Assembly (NCBI GenBank): GCA_002256995.1
Contig: NCGX01000004.1
Coordinates: 83,528-147,527 of the forward strand
Direction: 5' to 3'
Source of the DNA: Hydrogenophilales bacterium 16-64-40
GTDB taxonomy: Bacteria; Pseudomonadota; Gammaproteobacteria; Burkholderiales; Thiobacillaceae
DNA length: 64,000 nt
Made by a program: the position numbers and the translations under genes. The notes beneath the pieces are model-generated. The model searched no databases and was not told where the DNA came from. It saw only the letters and a program-made list of their open reading frames with translations. Every line of letters begins with the position of its first letter. The first letter of the stretch is position 1. Of this stretch, positions 10,801 through 18,930 are shown piece by piece.

Positions 10801-10887
10801 ACCAATACCCTGACGCCCTTCGTGGGCGACGCCAACACCCAGACGCCGGAGTTCAAGGCGTTCCTGGTGAACGTCGAGAAAGTGTGA
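7815..10887 (+). CDS. fdnG: Formate dehydrogenase-N alpha subunit, selenocysteine-type, with two frameshifts
   Basis: This is the large molybdopterin subunit of membrane-bound formate dehydrogenase, oxidising formate in the periplasm. It has a Tat signal (NRRQFFR) and a 4Fe-4S site (CPYCSVGCG, then TLCPKG). The in-frame TGA at 8399-8401 stands where the family has catalytic selenocysteine, and falls at codon 196 once the first shift is corrected. The frame is broken twice. At about 8271-8278 one base appears lost (GGTAAACGG), switching to the frame that reads [10 protein letters not shown]. At about 10555-10562 (AAACACACG) the frame changes again before QPEQFVEIG. Corrected length is about 1023 residues, normal for the family. 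The start at 7815 has AAGGGGA upstream. The rest of the operon is intact, so sequencing errors are as likely as decay. Confidence 0.88.
8399..8442 (+). promoter_or_regulatory. UGA selenocysteine codon with bacterial SECIS-like hairpin
   Basis: TGA at 8399-8401 is followed at once by a foldable segment. CGGCC (8404-8408) pairs with GGCCG (8438-8442), ACG (8411-8413) with CGT (8433-8435), and the apical stem GGCAA/TTGCC (8416-8420 with 8424-8428) closes a small loop containing GTC. The loop context AAGTCTT resembles the SelB-binding loop of E. coli fdhF and fdnG. The protein around the codon (QARI-Sec-HGPTV) matches the selenocysteine site of FdnG. Confidence 0.85.
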
Positions 10888-10897
10888 GGAGACGACC

Positions 10898-11773
10898 ATG
10901 GCATTGCAATCTCTCGACATCCTGGCCCGTTTCGCCACCACCACGCCGCCTCCCAAAGTTCGTGCCGAAGCGACCATCCCGGTCGCCAAGCTGATCGACA
11001 TTTCCAAGTGCATCGGCTGCAAGGCCTGCCAGGTGGCCTGCATGCAGTGGAACGATCTGCGCGACGAGGTGGGCGAGAACGTCGGCGTGTACGACAACCC
11101 CGCCGACCTCAGCGACCAGTCGTGGACGGTGATGCGCTTCTCGGAAGTAGAGGTGCAGCAGGGCAAACTCGAATGGCTGATTCGCAAGGACGGCTGCATG
11201 CACTGCGCCGATCCCGGCTGCCTCAAGGCCTGTCCGTCGCCGGGGGCGATCGTGCAATACGCCAACGGCATCGTCGACTTCCACGAGGAACACTGCATCG
11301 GCTGCGGCTACTGCCTCACCGGCTGCCCGTTCAACATCCCGCGCATCTCGAAGAAGGACAGCAAGGCCTACAAGTGCACCTTGTGCTCCGACCGCGTGGC
11401 GGTGGGGCTGGAGCCGGCCTGCGTGAAAACCTGTCCGACCAGCGCCATCGTGTTCGGCTCCAAGGCCGACATGATCCATCACGCGGAAGGGCGCATCGCC
11501 GACCTCAAGGAGCGCGGCTACGCCAACGCGGGGCTGTACGACCCGCAGGGCGTCGGCGGCACCCATGTGATGTACGTGCTGCAGCACGCCGACCAGCCCG
11601 AGCTTTATTCGAACCTGCCGAAGGACCCCAGCATCAGCCCGCTGGTCAGCCTGTGGACGGGCATCACCAAACCGCTGATGAGTCTTGGCATCGGGCTCGC
11701 CGTCTTTGCCGGCTTCTTCCATTTCGTCACGGCCGGACCCAAGGAAGTGGAGGAAGAGGAAAAAGCGGATTGA
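10898..11773 (+). CDS. fdnH: Formate dehydrogenase-N beta (iron-sulfur) subunit
   Basis: A 291-residue electron-transfer subunit that carries electrons from FdnG to the cytochrome b subunit. Four Cys groups are visible for 4Fe-4S clusters: [35 protein letters not shown] and CTLCSDR with a later CVKTC. A single C-terminal membrane helix ([14 protein letters not shown]) anchors it. It starts 10 bp after fdnG with GAGGAG upstream and is followed 42 bp later by fdnI. The open frame is intact, unlike fdnG. Confidence 0.95.
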   Translation: MALQSLDILARFATTTPPPKVRAEATIPVAKLIDISKCIGCKACQVACMQWNDLRDEVGENVGVYDNPADLSDQSWTVMRFSEVEVQQGKLEWLIRKDGCMHCADPGCLKACPSPGAIVQYANGIVDFHEEHCIGCGYCLTGCPFNIPRISKKDSKAYKCTLCSDRVAVGLEPACVKTCPTSAIVFGSKADMIHHAEGRIADLKERGYANAGLYDPQGVGGTHVMYVLQHADQPELYSNLPKDPSISPLVSLWTGITKPLMSLGIGLAVFAGFFHFVTAGPKEVEEEEKAD

Positions 11774-11815
11774 GTCGATCCGCAACGTCTCTTCCACCGA
11801 CATCTAGGAGCGATC

Positions 11816-12433
11816 ATGAGCACTTTTATACAACGCTACACCGCCCGCGAACGCAGCAATCACTGGATTGTGGCCATCGCCTTCATCCTTGCCGCGCTGT
11901 CGGGGCTGGCGCTGTTCCATCCGGCCTTTTTCTTTCTGGTGAACCTGTTCGGCGGCGGTCCCTGGGCGCGCATCCTGCATCCCTTCATCGGCGTGGTGAT
12001 GTTCCTCTTCTTCATCGCCATGGCGGTCCGGTTCTGGGGACACAACCGCATCACCCCGGCCGATCGCCAGTGGATGAAGCGCATCGGCGACGTGGTGTGC
12101 AACCGCGACCAGGGCCTGCCCGAAGTCGGCAAGTACAACGCCGGCCAGAAAGTCCTGTTCTGGACCATGGTGGTGAGCATTCCGGTGCTGCTGCTCTCCG
12201 GCATCGTCATCTGGCAGCCCTGGTTCGCACCGTTCTTTCCCATCGGGCTGATGCGCCTGGCTGTCGTCGTGCACGCGCTGGTGGCCTGGATCCTCACTCT
12301 CGGCATCGTCGTGCACATCTATGCGGCGATCTGGGTCAGGGGAACGGTCCGCGCGATGACGCGCGGCACCGTGTCCGAGGCTTGGGCCAAGCACCATCAC
12401 CGCGCCTGGTACCGCCAGATGACCGGGAAATAG
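11816..12433 (+). CDS. fdnI: Formate dehydrogenase-N gamma subunit, cytochrome b556
   Basis: A 205-residue membrane protein with four transmembrane helices and conserved histidines in the first and last (RERSNHWIVAIAF, VHALVAWILTLGIVVHIY). They bind two b hemes and pass electrons to quinone. AGGAGCGATC before the ATG is a clear ribosome binding site. With FdnG and FdnH it forms the formate:quinone oxidoreductase. The gene is intact and of normal length. Confidence 0.94.
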   Translation: MSTFIQRYTARERSNHWIVAIAFILAALSGLALFHPAFFFLVNLFGGGPWARILHPFIGVVMFLFFIAMAVRFWGHNRITPADRQWMKRIGDVVCNRDQGLPEVGKYNAGQKVLFWTMVVSIPVLLLSGIVIWQPWFAPFFPIGLMRLAVVVHALVAWILTLGIVVHIYAAIWVRGTVRAMTRGTVSEAWAKHHHRAWYRQMTGK

Positions 12434-12497
12434 GTTCGACTTGAATTTTGAGTCGATTGTCTAGATTAAAAACCTCACAAGGAAAATTGATCAATCC

Positions 12498-13412
12498 ATG
12501 ACCACGACCCTCCTGCAGCCCGGCCAGATCGAAGCGGCGGCCGGCAGCATTCCCGAACTGCGGCTGCCGCCCGCCGACCTGTTTCTGATGCGTGCCCGGC
12601 GGCTTGAGCAACTGGCGGAAGGCCATGCGATGGGCGCCTACCTGCGCTTCGCCGCCCAGCTGGCACGGGCGCAGCAGGAAAGGCTGAACGCCGGCCCGGC
12701 GGGGGAGTTGCCCTCGCCCGAACGGCTGGCGCAATGCTTCGAATACCTCATGCCGCCCTTGGCGCCGGCCGGATTGGCGCGGCCGGCTGGCTGGCGCGAC
12801 ACCGCCAGGCAGCTGGCTAAAACGGTTCAACCGCTTCTCACCGCAGCCGGCCAGGCTGCGCTGCAGCCGGTGGTGGAAGGCGCGGACGCCTGGCTGGACG
12901 AGCAGGCCACCTGGCTGCTCGATATCGATACCCAACACCTGAATGCTGCCGTGACGCCGGTGATCGGCGCCGCTCTGCAGGTGCACTGGACCCATCTCGC
13001 GCGCCAGCTCGACCCTGCCCTGGTGGCGCGCCCCGAACACCCCAACCTGTGCCCGGTGCGCGGTGCGCATCCGGTGAGCTCGGTGGTGCGCATCGGCGGC
13101 GCCGAAAACGGCCTGCGCTACCTGCACTGCACGTTGTGCAGTGCAGAATGGCACGTGGTGCGGGCCAAGTGCAGCAACTGCGACAATACCCGCGGCATTG
13201 CCCATTATCATCTTGAGGGCGGCAACCGGGTCGTCGATGCCGAGAGCTGCCCGGAGTGCCAGAGCTACCTCAAGGTCATCCACCAGGACAAGGACCCGCT
13301 AGCCGACCCGGTGGCCGACGACCTCGCCAGCCTGACGCTCGACCTGCTGATGGACGAGGTGGATTTCGTCCGCAGCGGTGTCAACTGGTACCTGATGCAA
13401 GGCCACTCTTGA
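12498..13412 (+). CDS. fdhE: Formate dehydrogenase accessory protein FdhE
   Basis: A 304-residue cytoplasmic assembly factor needed for active formate dehydrogenase N or O. Its C-terminal half holds the paired zinc-binding or rubredoxin-like motifs LHCTLCSAEW, RAKCSNCDN and ESCPECQSY. The N-terminal half is helical. It follows fdnI by 64 bp, completing an fdnGHI-fdhE operon. FdhE interacts with the catalytic subunit before Tat export. A palindromic ATTGATCAAT lies just before the start codon; its relevance is unknown. Confidence 0.94.
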   Translation: MTTTLLQPGQIEAAAGSIPELRLPPADLFLMRARRLEQLAEGHAMGAYLRFAAQLARAQQERLNAGPAGELPSPERLAQCFEYLMPPLAPAGLARPAGWRDTARQLAKTVQPLLTAAGQAALQPVVEGADAWLDEQATWLLDIDTQHLNAAVTPVIGAALQVHWTHLARQLDPALVARPEHPNLCPVRGAHPVSSVVRIGGAENGLRYLHCTLCSAEWHVVRAKCSNCDNTRGIAHYHLEGGNRVVDAESCPECQSYLKVIHQDKDPLADPVADDLASLTLDLLMDEVDFVRSGVNWYLMQGHS

Positions 13413-13575
13413 TCACGCCAGAAGGCCGAACGGTTAAAAGCCGTCTGTAGCTGGGGGCCGGTGCAAACAAGTCACCTCGCCGTGCCGTAAGCGGGATCCA
13501 CCGCGTGGGGTGCCTCCGGCAGCTGTTTGCCCTGAATCAATGAGAGGATGGGGCCGATCATGGCGACGCCTCGGT

Positions 13576-14082
13576 TCACTCAACCGGTATGGTGATAACG
13601 TGGCGCTTGCTGGCTTCGGCCTTGGGCAACTCGACCCGCAACACGCCATTCTTGTAGCTTGCCTTGGCCTCTTCGGCCTTCACTGCCATGGGCAGGGGAA
13701 CCACCCGGCGGAAGCGGCCATAGGCGCATTGCATGACGCGCCAGCGGCCCTCGGTTTCCTGCCGTTCGAAGCGTTTTTCGCCCTTCACCACCAGGGCGTC
13801 GTCGAGGACCTCGATGTCCATGTCGGCCTTTTCCATGCCCGGCACCTCCAGTCGCACCCGCAGACTGTTTTCGTCCTCGAACACGTCACCGCCGAGCAGC
13901 GCCCAGCCCTGGGTCGGAAGATAGGCGTCGTCATCCACCTCGTTGGGTGCGGGCAGGTTGGTTTTTTCGCCCGGCTTGAAGCGGGTGAGCGCCCCGGCAG
14001 CGGATTTCCACAGGTGGCGCCCCCCTTCGGATACGTTCTCCCACAAAGAACCAACACTTTCTTTCAAATCATCCAGTTTCAT
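13576..14082 (-). CDS. Hsp20 family small heat-shock protein
   Basis: A 168-residue protein with a C-terminal alpha-crystallin domain (about residues 75-165): SLRVRLEVPGMEKADMDIEV, then YGRFRRVVPLP and KNGVLRVELPKAE. Small heat-shock proteins bind unfolding proteins and hold them for refolding. The N-terminal 70 residues are an extension that includes WENVSEGGRHLWKS. The start at 14082 has AGGAG upstream; an in-frame codon 12 residues earlier lacks this. It converges with fdhE. Confidence 0.9.
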   Translation of the reverse strand: MKLDDLKESVGSLWENVSEGGRHLWKSAAGALTRFKPGEKTNLPAPNEVDDDAYLPTQGWALLGGDVFEDENSLRVRLEVPGMEKADMDIEVLDDALVVKGEKRFERQETEGRWRVMQCAYGRFRRVVPLPMAVKAEEAKASYKNGVLRVELPKAEASKRHVITIPVE

Positions 14083-14255
14083 AATGTGCTCCTGCAGATC
14101 AGGTGGGGTGGCCGTCACCGGGACACGGCGGCGTGGTCAGTCCGCCCCACGAGGAAGCGGAACGACCCGATGGTCGTTTCAATGTAGGCTTTGGAGGGGC
14201 GTTTTCAATGCTTGAACTGACACGCGCCTGTCACGCCCGTACAGGAGGAAGGCAC

Positions 14256-14795
14256 ATGCAATTCAAGGACGCGGCCGCAACGCCGCAGCCCGTCGATATC
14301 GGGTATGGCCCGTTTTTTGGCGCCCGGCGGCCCTGGTGGATCACGGGGGCAGTCGACATCCATTGGCCGGCCATGCTCCTGCTCGTCTTCTCGCTGCATC
14401 TGGCGTTGCTGGCCCAGCTGGGGCTGTCACGCGTGCGTGAATTCGACGCCGACCAGACCGCCGCCCCCGAGGGTCTGGCCCGGGCGCTCGGCAAGATCGA
14501 ACGGGCTTCCCGCGCCTGGCAGGCGTGGTTGCTGCCCGGCTGGGGCAACCCGGAGCCGTCCTGGCTGCGCACCCATCCGGCCACCGACGAGCGCATCCGA
14601 CGCTTGAATGCGCTCTCCCATCACGCAGCGGAAACCCTCTGGCAGGACGGGGGCGCGTCCAGCCCCGGCACCCCCCCGTGCGCCGCTCGCCGCGCTGGCA
14701 TCCGGGCGGGATCTGGCACTGACAACGCGAGGCGCCCTTGCGCCGCCAGTCTCAACAACCCGGTGGCTTTTTTCTTATTAAACAATAATAAATAA
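14256..14795 (+). pseudogene. Remnant of an M48 family metallopeptidase (HtpX-like C-terminal region)
   Basis: The frame reads a membrane helix (WPAMLLLVFSLHLALLAQLG) followed by LSRVREFDAD and later PSWLRTHPATDERIRRLN. These are the characteristic C-terminal motifs of M48 peptidases. The HExxH zinc motif and the upstream catalytic domain are absent, and about six residues expected after FDAD (the AARLTGD stretch) seem missing. The tail after residue 130 is low-complexity and unlike the family. A good ribosome binding site (AGGAGGAA) precedes the ATG at 14256, so a truncated product could still be made. It cannot be an active protease. Confidence 0.6.
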
Positions 14796-14879
14796 GACAA
14801 TCTTCATGTGCCATGTCACGTCTGGGTGGTGCATGCACACGCACAACGCATGTATCTCAAGCCGATGCAGCGCCCTTTT

Positions 14880-16409
14880 TCATTGCTGCGCGTCGATGCG
14901 AACGATGTCAGCCCGTTCGTCGGCGGCGAGCGGCTCTTCCGTATCGAGTTGATGCTGCAGCACGGCGAGGTCGGCTTCCGAAGCGTCGCCGCCTGAACGT
15001 GCGCGCTGGACGATGCGCTCGCGCAGGGTGGCGAGGGGGACGGGGAAATCGAGGATACGAAATTCGACATCGCGCGTCCGCGCCACGTCGCGCAGCAGGT
15101 CGCGCTGCCAACGCGCGGTGAAAGTGGCGTCGACGATTGCCGGCCAGCCAGCATCGAGGATTTGGCCGGCCAGGTGCGCCAGATGCTTGTAGGTGTTCTG
15201 CGTGGCGTCGGCCGCGTACAAGTTTTCGCCGACGCCGGAGCCGCTGCGCGCCTGGGCGTCGAGTCCGGCGAGGCGCTTGCGTTCGACATCGGAGCGTAAG
15301 CGGATCGCCCCAGGCGTCTGCATCAGTTTTTGGGTGACGGTGGTCTTGCCGGAACCCGACAGGCCGTGGGTGACGTCGAGGCGGACGGGCAGGGGGCGCG
15401 TCAGGGTGGTGGCGAGGTTCAGCAGCGCGCGTACTTCGGCGAGCGCTGTATCGCGCTTGGCCCCGACGGTCTGCGCGCTGCGAATGGCAGCGACCTTGGC
15501 TCGCACCAGCGCGCGATACACCGCGTAGTAGCGGAGTAGCGCGGTCCCTGAGTAGTCGCCGGTGCGTTCCAGCCAGCCGTTGAGGAAGAGCCAAGCCCAG
15601 TCGGCATGGCCGCGTTGCAGCAGATCCATATAGCAGAACGCGACCTCGGACTGGATGTCGATCCAGCGCAGTTCGGGGTTGAATTCGATGCAGTCGAACA
15701 CCAGCAGCTGGCCATCGACCCAGGCGAGGTTGCCGAGGTGGAGATCGCCGTGGCATTCGCGCACGAAGCCGTCGCGCTTGCGCGCGGCCATCAGCGGCGA
15801 CAGGCGCGCATGCTCGGCTTCGCTCCAGCGCTGCAAAGCGTCCAACTGCTGCCGGTCGGCGGGGGCATCGAGGCGCGGGGCGATCTGCGCGAAGTTCTGC
15901 GCCACCGGCTGCCAGACCTTTTCCGGGTTGCCCCAGGGGCTGTCCAGCGCGGCGCGCTTGCAGCCTTCGAGATGGAAGCGGGCGAGGGTGGCGGCAATGG
16001 CTTCGACGTGTTGCGCGGTCATCCCGCCCTCGGTGTCGAGCCGGTCGAGCGTGGCGTCCGGCGGGAACTGGCGCATCTTCACCGCGTACTCGAAGGTCTC
16101 GCCGCTGCCGTTGACGCGCGGGGCGGCCGGGGTGCCGGTGATCGGCACCACGTCGAGGTAGATGGCGGGCGCGAGCCGCCGGTTGAGCTGCACTTCGTCG
16201 CAGCAGGCGTGCAGGCGCTTGTCGAGACTGCTGAAATCGAGGAAGCCGAGATTGAGCGGCTTCTTGATTTTGTAGGCGAATTCACCGGTGAGCAGGACCC
16301 AGGAAATATGGGTTTCGATCAGCCGGACCGGACCGGCCGCGTGGTCGTAGCAGGCCGGGGCCTGCAGGCCGCGGATCAGTTGAGGCAGATCGTCTTTCGA
16401 TCCCGGCAT
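14880..16409 (-). CDS. APH-like kinase domain fused to a P-loop ATPase
   Basis: A 509-residue two-domain protein. Residues 1-330 form an aminoglycoside-phosphotransferase-like domain with Brenner motif HGDLHLGN (220-227) and VFDCIEFN (Asp239). The C-terminal domain (340-509) is a P-loop kinase of the Zeta-toxin/AAA_33 type with Walker A GLSGSGKTT (349-357) and a conserved DATF stretch. The family is common in proteobacteria and annotated as bifunctional aminoglycoside phosphotransferase/ATP-binding protein; the true substrate is unknown. The gene at 24072 is a paralogue of the first domain alone. It lies 45 bp downstream of the DksA-type gene. Confidence 0.85.
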   Translation of the reverse strand: MPGSKDDLPQLIRGLQAPACYDHAAGPVRLIETHISWVLLTGEFAYKIKKPLNLGFLDFSSLDKRLHACCDEVQLNRRLAPAIYLDVVPITGTPAAPRVNGSGETFEYAVKMRQFPPDATLDRLDTEGGMTAQHVEAIAATLARFHLEGCKRAALDSPWGNPEKVWQPVAQNFAQIAPRLDAPADRQQLDALQRWSEAEHARLSPLMAARKRDGFVRECHGDLHLGNLAWVDGQLLVFDCIEFNPELRWIDIQSEVAFCYMDLLQRGHADWAWLFLNGWLERTGDYSGTALLRYYAVYRALVRAKVAAIRSAQTVGAKRDTALAEVRALLNLATTLTRPLPVRLDVTHGLSGSGKTTVTQKLMQTPGAIRLRSDVERKRLAGLDAQARSGSGVGENLYAADATQNTYKHLAHLAGQILDAGWPAIVDATFTARWQRDLLRDVARTRDVEFRILDFPVPLATLRERIVQRARSGGDASEADLAVLQHQLDTEEPLAADERADIVRIDAQQ

Positions 16410-16453
16410 CGTGATGTTTCCACTTTGACTCAATGGTGTGGATGGCAGCCGCA

Positions 16454-16852
16454 TCACATCTTCGGGTGCCCTTCCTGCGCATACTCCCTTTCGCGTTTTT
16501 CCTGGCACACGATGCAGCGCTTGGCGGTCGGGTAGGCCTGCCGGCGGGTAAAACCGACGTCATCCCCGCAGTCGGTGCACACGCCGTATTCCCCGTTCTT
16601 GATGCGCTGGAACGCGGCCTCGATATCGCGCATGCCCTGTATGTGGCGGTCCAGAATCGCCACGTTGAAGTCCGCCAAGGCGTTGGCCATCGACTCGTCG
16701 CCGGTGTCGCCAGGTTCGCTGTTGAGCAGGTCGATGCGATGCTGATCGCCCGAGTTTTCGAGTTCACTGCGCACTTCGCGCAACAGTACCTGGTTATCCT
16801 CGTTCAATCGCTTCGTGAGTTGATCAAGCTGGGACTGGTTAAGGGGTGCCAT
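16454..16852 (-). CDS. TraR/DksA family zinc-finger protein
   Basis: A 132-residue protein with an N-terminal coiled coil and a C-terminal C4 zinc finger (Cys92, Cys95, Cys113, Cys116; VCTDCG and RCIVCQ). This layout is that of DksA and relatives that insert into the RNA polymerase secondary channel. The acidic tip equivalent to DksA's DxxDxA is not obvious: the tip region reads ESMANALADFN. It is therefore likely a DksA-like regulator rather than DksA itself. Confidence 0.88.
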   Translation of the reverse strand: MAPLNQSQLDQLTKRLNEDNQVLLREVRSELENSGDQHRIDLLNSEPGDTGDESMANALADFNVAILDRHIQGMRDIEAAFQRIKNGEYGVCTDCGDDVGFTRRQAYPTAKRCIVCQEKREREYAQEGHPKM

Positions 16853-16935
16853 CGAACCTCCTGCGCATGTACGGTTGTAAATGAACCTGCTTCATGTATC
16901 CGGATAGCAAGCTCCTGTTTCAAGCATAAGCCAAA

Positions 16936-17685
16936 TCAGGACCTGCGCGTCCCGCTGCCTCTTAAATCCGGCAACGCACTCGCTGTGATTGCTTGACATA
17001 AAGATTCGACCACCAGGCTGCGCAGGGCACCCCATGGGCGCCCGCCGCGCAGGACATGCTTGTGATTGATTTCCAGTTCGATGCCGACATACGCGTCAGC
17101 CGGGAAGCGGCGACGCAGGAAGGCGGTTAAACCGTCCGACCTGCCCGTGTAGGGGTAATTGCGGCGCACCCTCCATTCAGGTGCCGACGTCTTGAGACAG
17201 GCCTGCCAGCGGCGGCACAGCTCGGCTTCGCCGGGTCGCGCCGGATCGTAGAGCAGGCCGATGTCGGCGTTGCGGACTTCACCGTCGAGTTCCGGCGTGA
17301 AACTGTGCGAGGAAAGGTGGATCACCCGGCTGCCGTGCGCAATGGCGTCGGCGATATGCGCCTCGACCTGGTTTCGGAAAGGCAGGTAATGCTGTTCCAG
17401 GATTTCGCGGCGAACGTTCGCCGGTGCATTCCGGGTGGCCTCGGAGTACAGGTGCGGATGGCCGATGGAGCGGTTGAGGTCGATCAGCAGGCGGCTGGTG
17501 GTGGAGACGAACAGCGGCGCGGCCAGCGCCCCGGCCATCTGCCGGGCCAGAGTCAGCGCACCGGGATCATAGCCGCGATGGCTGCGCAGCAATGCCTCGA
17601 ATCCCGCAAACAAGCTTGCGTAGCGGGGCGGAATGCGGTTGCCGCCATGCTCGCAGGTGATCAGGATGTGGTCTGGCCTTGCCAT
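16936..17685 (-). CDS. N-formylglutamate amidohydrolase family protein
   Basis: A 249-residue hydrolase with the family motifs ITCEHGGNRIP (residues 9-19), DLNRS and SSHSFTP. The family removes formyl or related acyl groups from N-substituted glutamate with a metal-bound water. It is the last gene of a four-gene operon (C39 peptidase, RimK-like ligase, GCS2 ligase, this gene) and starts three bases after the GCS2 stop codon. In this setting it probably trims or recycles a glutamate-containing product rather than serving histidine degradation, since no hut gene is nearby. That role is inference. Confidence 0.85.
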   Translation of the reverse strand: MARPDHILITCEHGGNRIPPRYASLFAGFEALLRSHRGYDPGALTLARQMAGALAAPLFVSTTSRLLIDLNRSIGHPHLYSEATRNAPANVRREILEQHYLPFRNQVEAHIADAIAHGSRVIHLSSHSFTPELDGEVRNADIGLLYDPARPGEAELCRRWQACLKTSAPEWRVRRNYPYTGRSDGLTAFLRRRFPADAYVGIELEINHKHVLRGGRPWGALRSLVVESLCQAITASALPDLRGSGTRRS

Positions 17686-17688
17686 GCC

Positions 17689-18930
17689 CTAGCTGCCGAC
17701 GAACAGCTTTCCCGCTTCCAGGCAGTCGCACAACTCGACGTAGACCGCGTGCGAGCGGTCTTTCGAGCACGCCGGGCCGACCGCCCGCAGGATGCGGCGG
17801 GCAAGCGGCCCGTGTTCCAGCATCACGCGCAAGGTCTCGACCCAGAAGGTGGAGCGGTTCAGCGCTGTCCGGTTGATGAGGTGCCGCCACAGTTCGCCCG
17901 CCCGATATTGCCGGTCGGACAAGCCGAGCAGCCGCAAATACCCGGCATCGTCGATCACCGCCTGATCGGCGTCGCGGATGCAGGCGAGCAGGATGTTCGC
18001 CAGGGCGTCGGTGCCGAAGGCCTGCTGCATGGCGAGCGTCGACCACTTGTCATCGTAGAGCGCCCGGATCACGGCGGTGGCGGCGGCGGCAATCGCAAGG
18101 TCTGCCTGCGGGCATTCCTGCACGTCGATCACGCGGATCTCGATGGCGTTGCGTTCGAAGCGCGGGATGGCGCCGCGGGCGTTGAGCCATTCGTGCCGCA
18201 ACACGCCCTCCGGGTCGAGCGGCGCGATGTCGCGGTACATGGGGTCCAACACCTGCGCCGCGTATTCGGCACGGCTGTTGAGCGTGTCCGGGATCACTTG
18301 GCCGATCACCGACGGCACCCTGCCAACTGCGGTGCGGTAGGCCTCCATGCGGCGGTCAAGCGCGCCGCCAGGCGCGCCGTCGGCGAAAGGGGAGCTGGCG
18401 GCGAGTGCCGGCAGGATGGGCAGCAGCAGCCGCACCGCGGCGTGCAGGCGGGCGAATTCGGCGTCGTTGGCGAAGGGCAGGTTGAGGTGCATGCTCTGCA
18501 GGTTGGCCTGGCCGTGCTGCCGGCAATCGAAGATGCGGTCGTAGGCCTGGAATATCGGCGCGTTGTCGTGGGGCCACAAACGCATTTCGGCGGCGGGGTC
18601 CATCCAGGGATGCATGGCGCCGGGCATGAGCCGCGCGCCCAGCGGATGCAGCAGGCGGTTGACCTGCTTGACCTCGGCCTGGAAGCCCGCCACCAGCGGT
18701 TCGAGCGCGGGATCGGGATGCTCGTTTTTGATTTCGACGAGATGCAGCACGATCTCGTTGGACCATCCGAATTTTCCACGGTCGACTGACGAAACAATCT
18801 GGCCGCCCGCGGCCGCTTGCAGCAGCGCGTCGGCAATCGGCATGACCGCAAGGGTTTGCCGGTCCACGATCATGTATTCCAGTTCGATGCCGTAGCCGGC
18901 AAACGCATGCAGCGCGGCGGCGGCTTCCAT
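17689..18930 (-). CDS. Glutamate-cysteine ligase family 2 (GCS2/YbdK-like) carboxylate-amine ligase
   Basis: A 413-residue ligase of the GCS2 superfamily. Near the N-terminus GIELEYMIVD carries the metal/ATP-binding acidic residues. LNLPFAND, HEWLNARGAIPRFERNAIEIRVIDVQ and the C-terminal helices fit the fold. Members make gamma-glutamyl or other amide bonds using ATP. It overlaps the stop of the RimK-like gene by one base and precedes the N-formylglutamate amidohydrolase by three. Two amide-forming ligases of different folds in one operon suggest stepwise synthesis of a small peptide or tag. The substrate is not known. Confidence 0.85.
   Translation of the reverse strand: MEAAAALHAFAGYGIELEYMIVDRQTLAVMPIADALLQAAAGGQIVSSVDRGKFGWSNEIVLHLVEIKNEHPDPALEPLVAGFQAEVKQVNRLLHPLGARLMPGAMHPWMDPAAEMRLWPHDNAPIFQAYDRIFDCRQHGQANLQSMHLNLPFANDAEFARLHAAVRLLLPILPALAASSPFADGAPGGALDRRMEAYRTAVGRVPSVIGQVIPDTLNSRAEYAAQVLDPMYRDIAPLDPEGVLRHEWLNARGAIPRFERNAIEIRVIDVQECPQADLAIAAAATAVIRALYDDKWSTLAMQQAFGTDALANILLACIRDADQAVIDDAGYLRLLGLSDRQYRAGELWRHLINRTALNRSTFWVETLRVMLEHGPLARRILRAVGPACSKDRSHAVYVELCDCLEAGKLFVGS

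Noticed and set aside
17305-18789. Long plus-strand frame across the N-formylglutamate amidohydrolase and GCS2 genes
   Set aside because: It spans two real genes on the other strand and has no domain.
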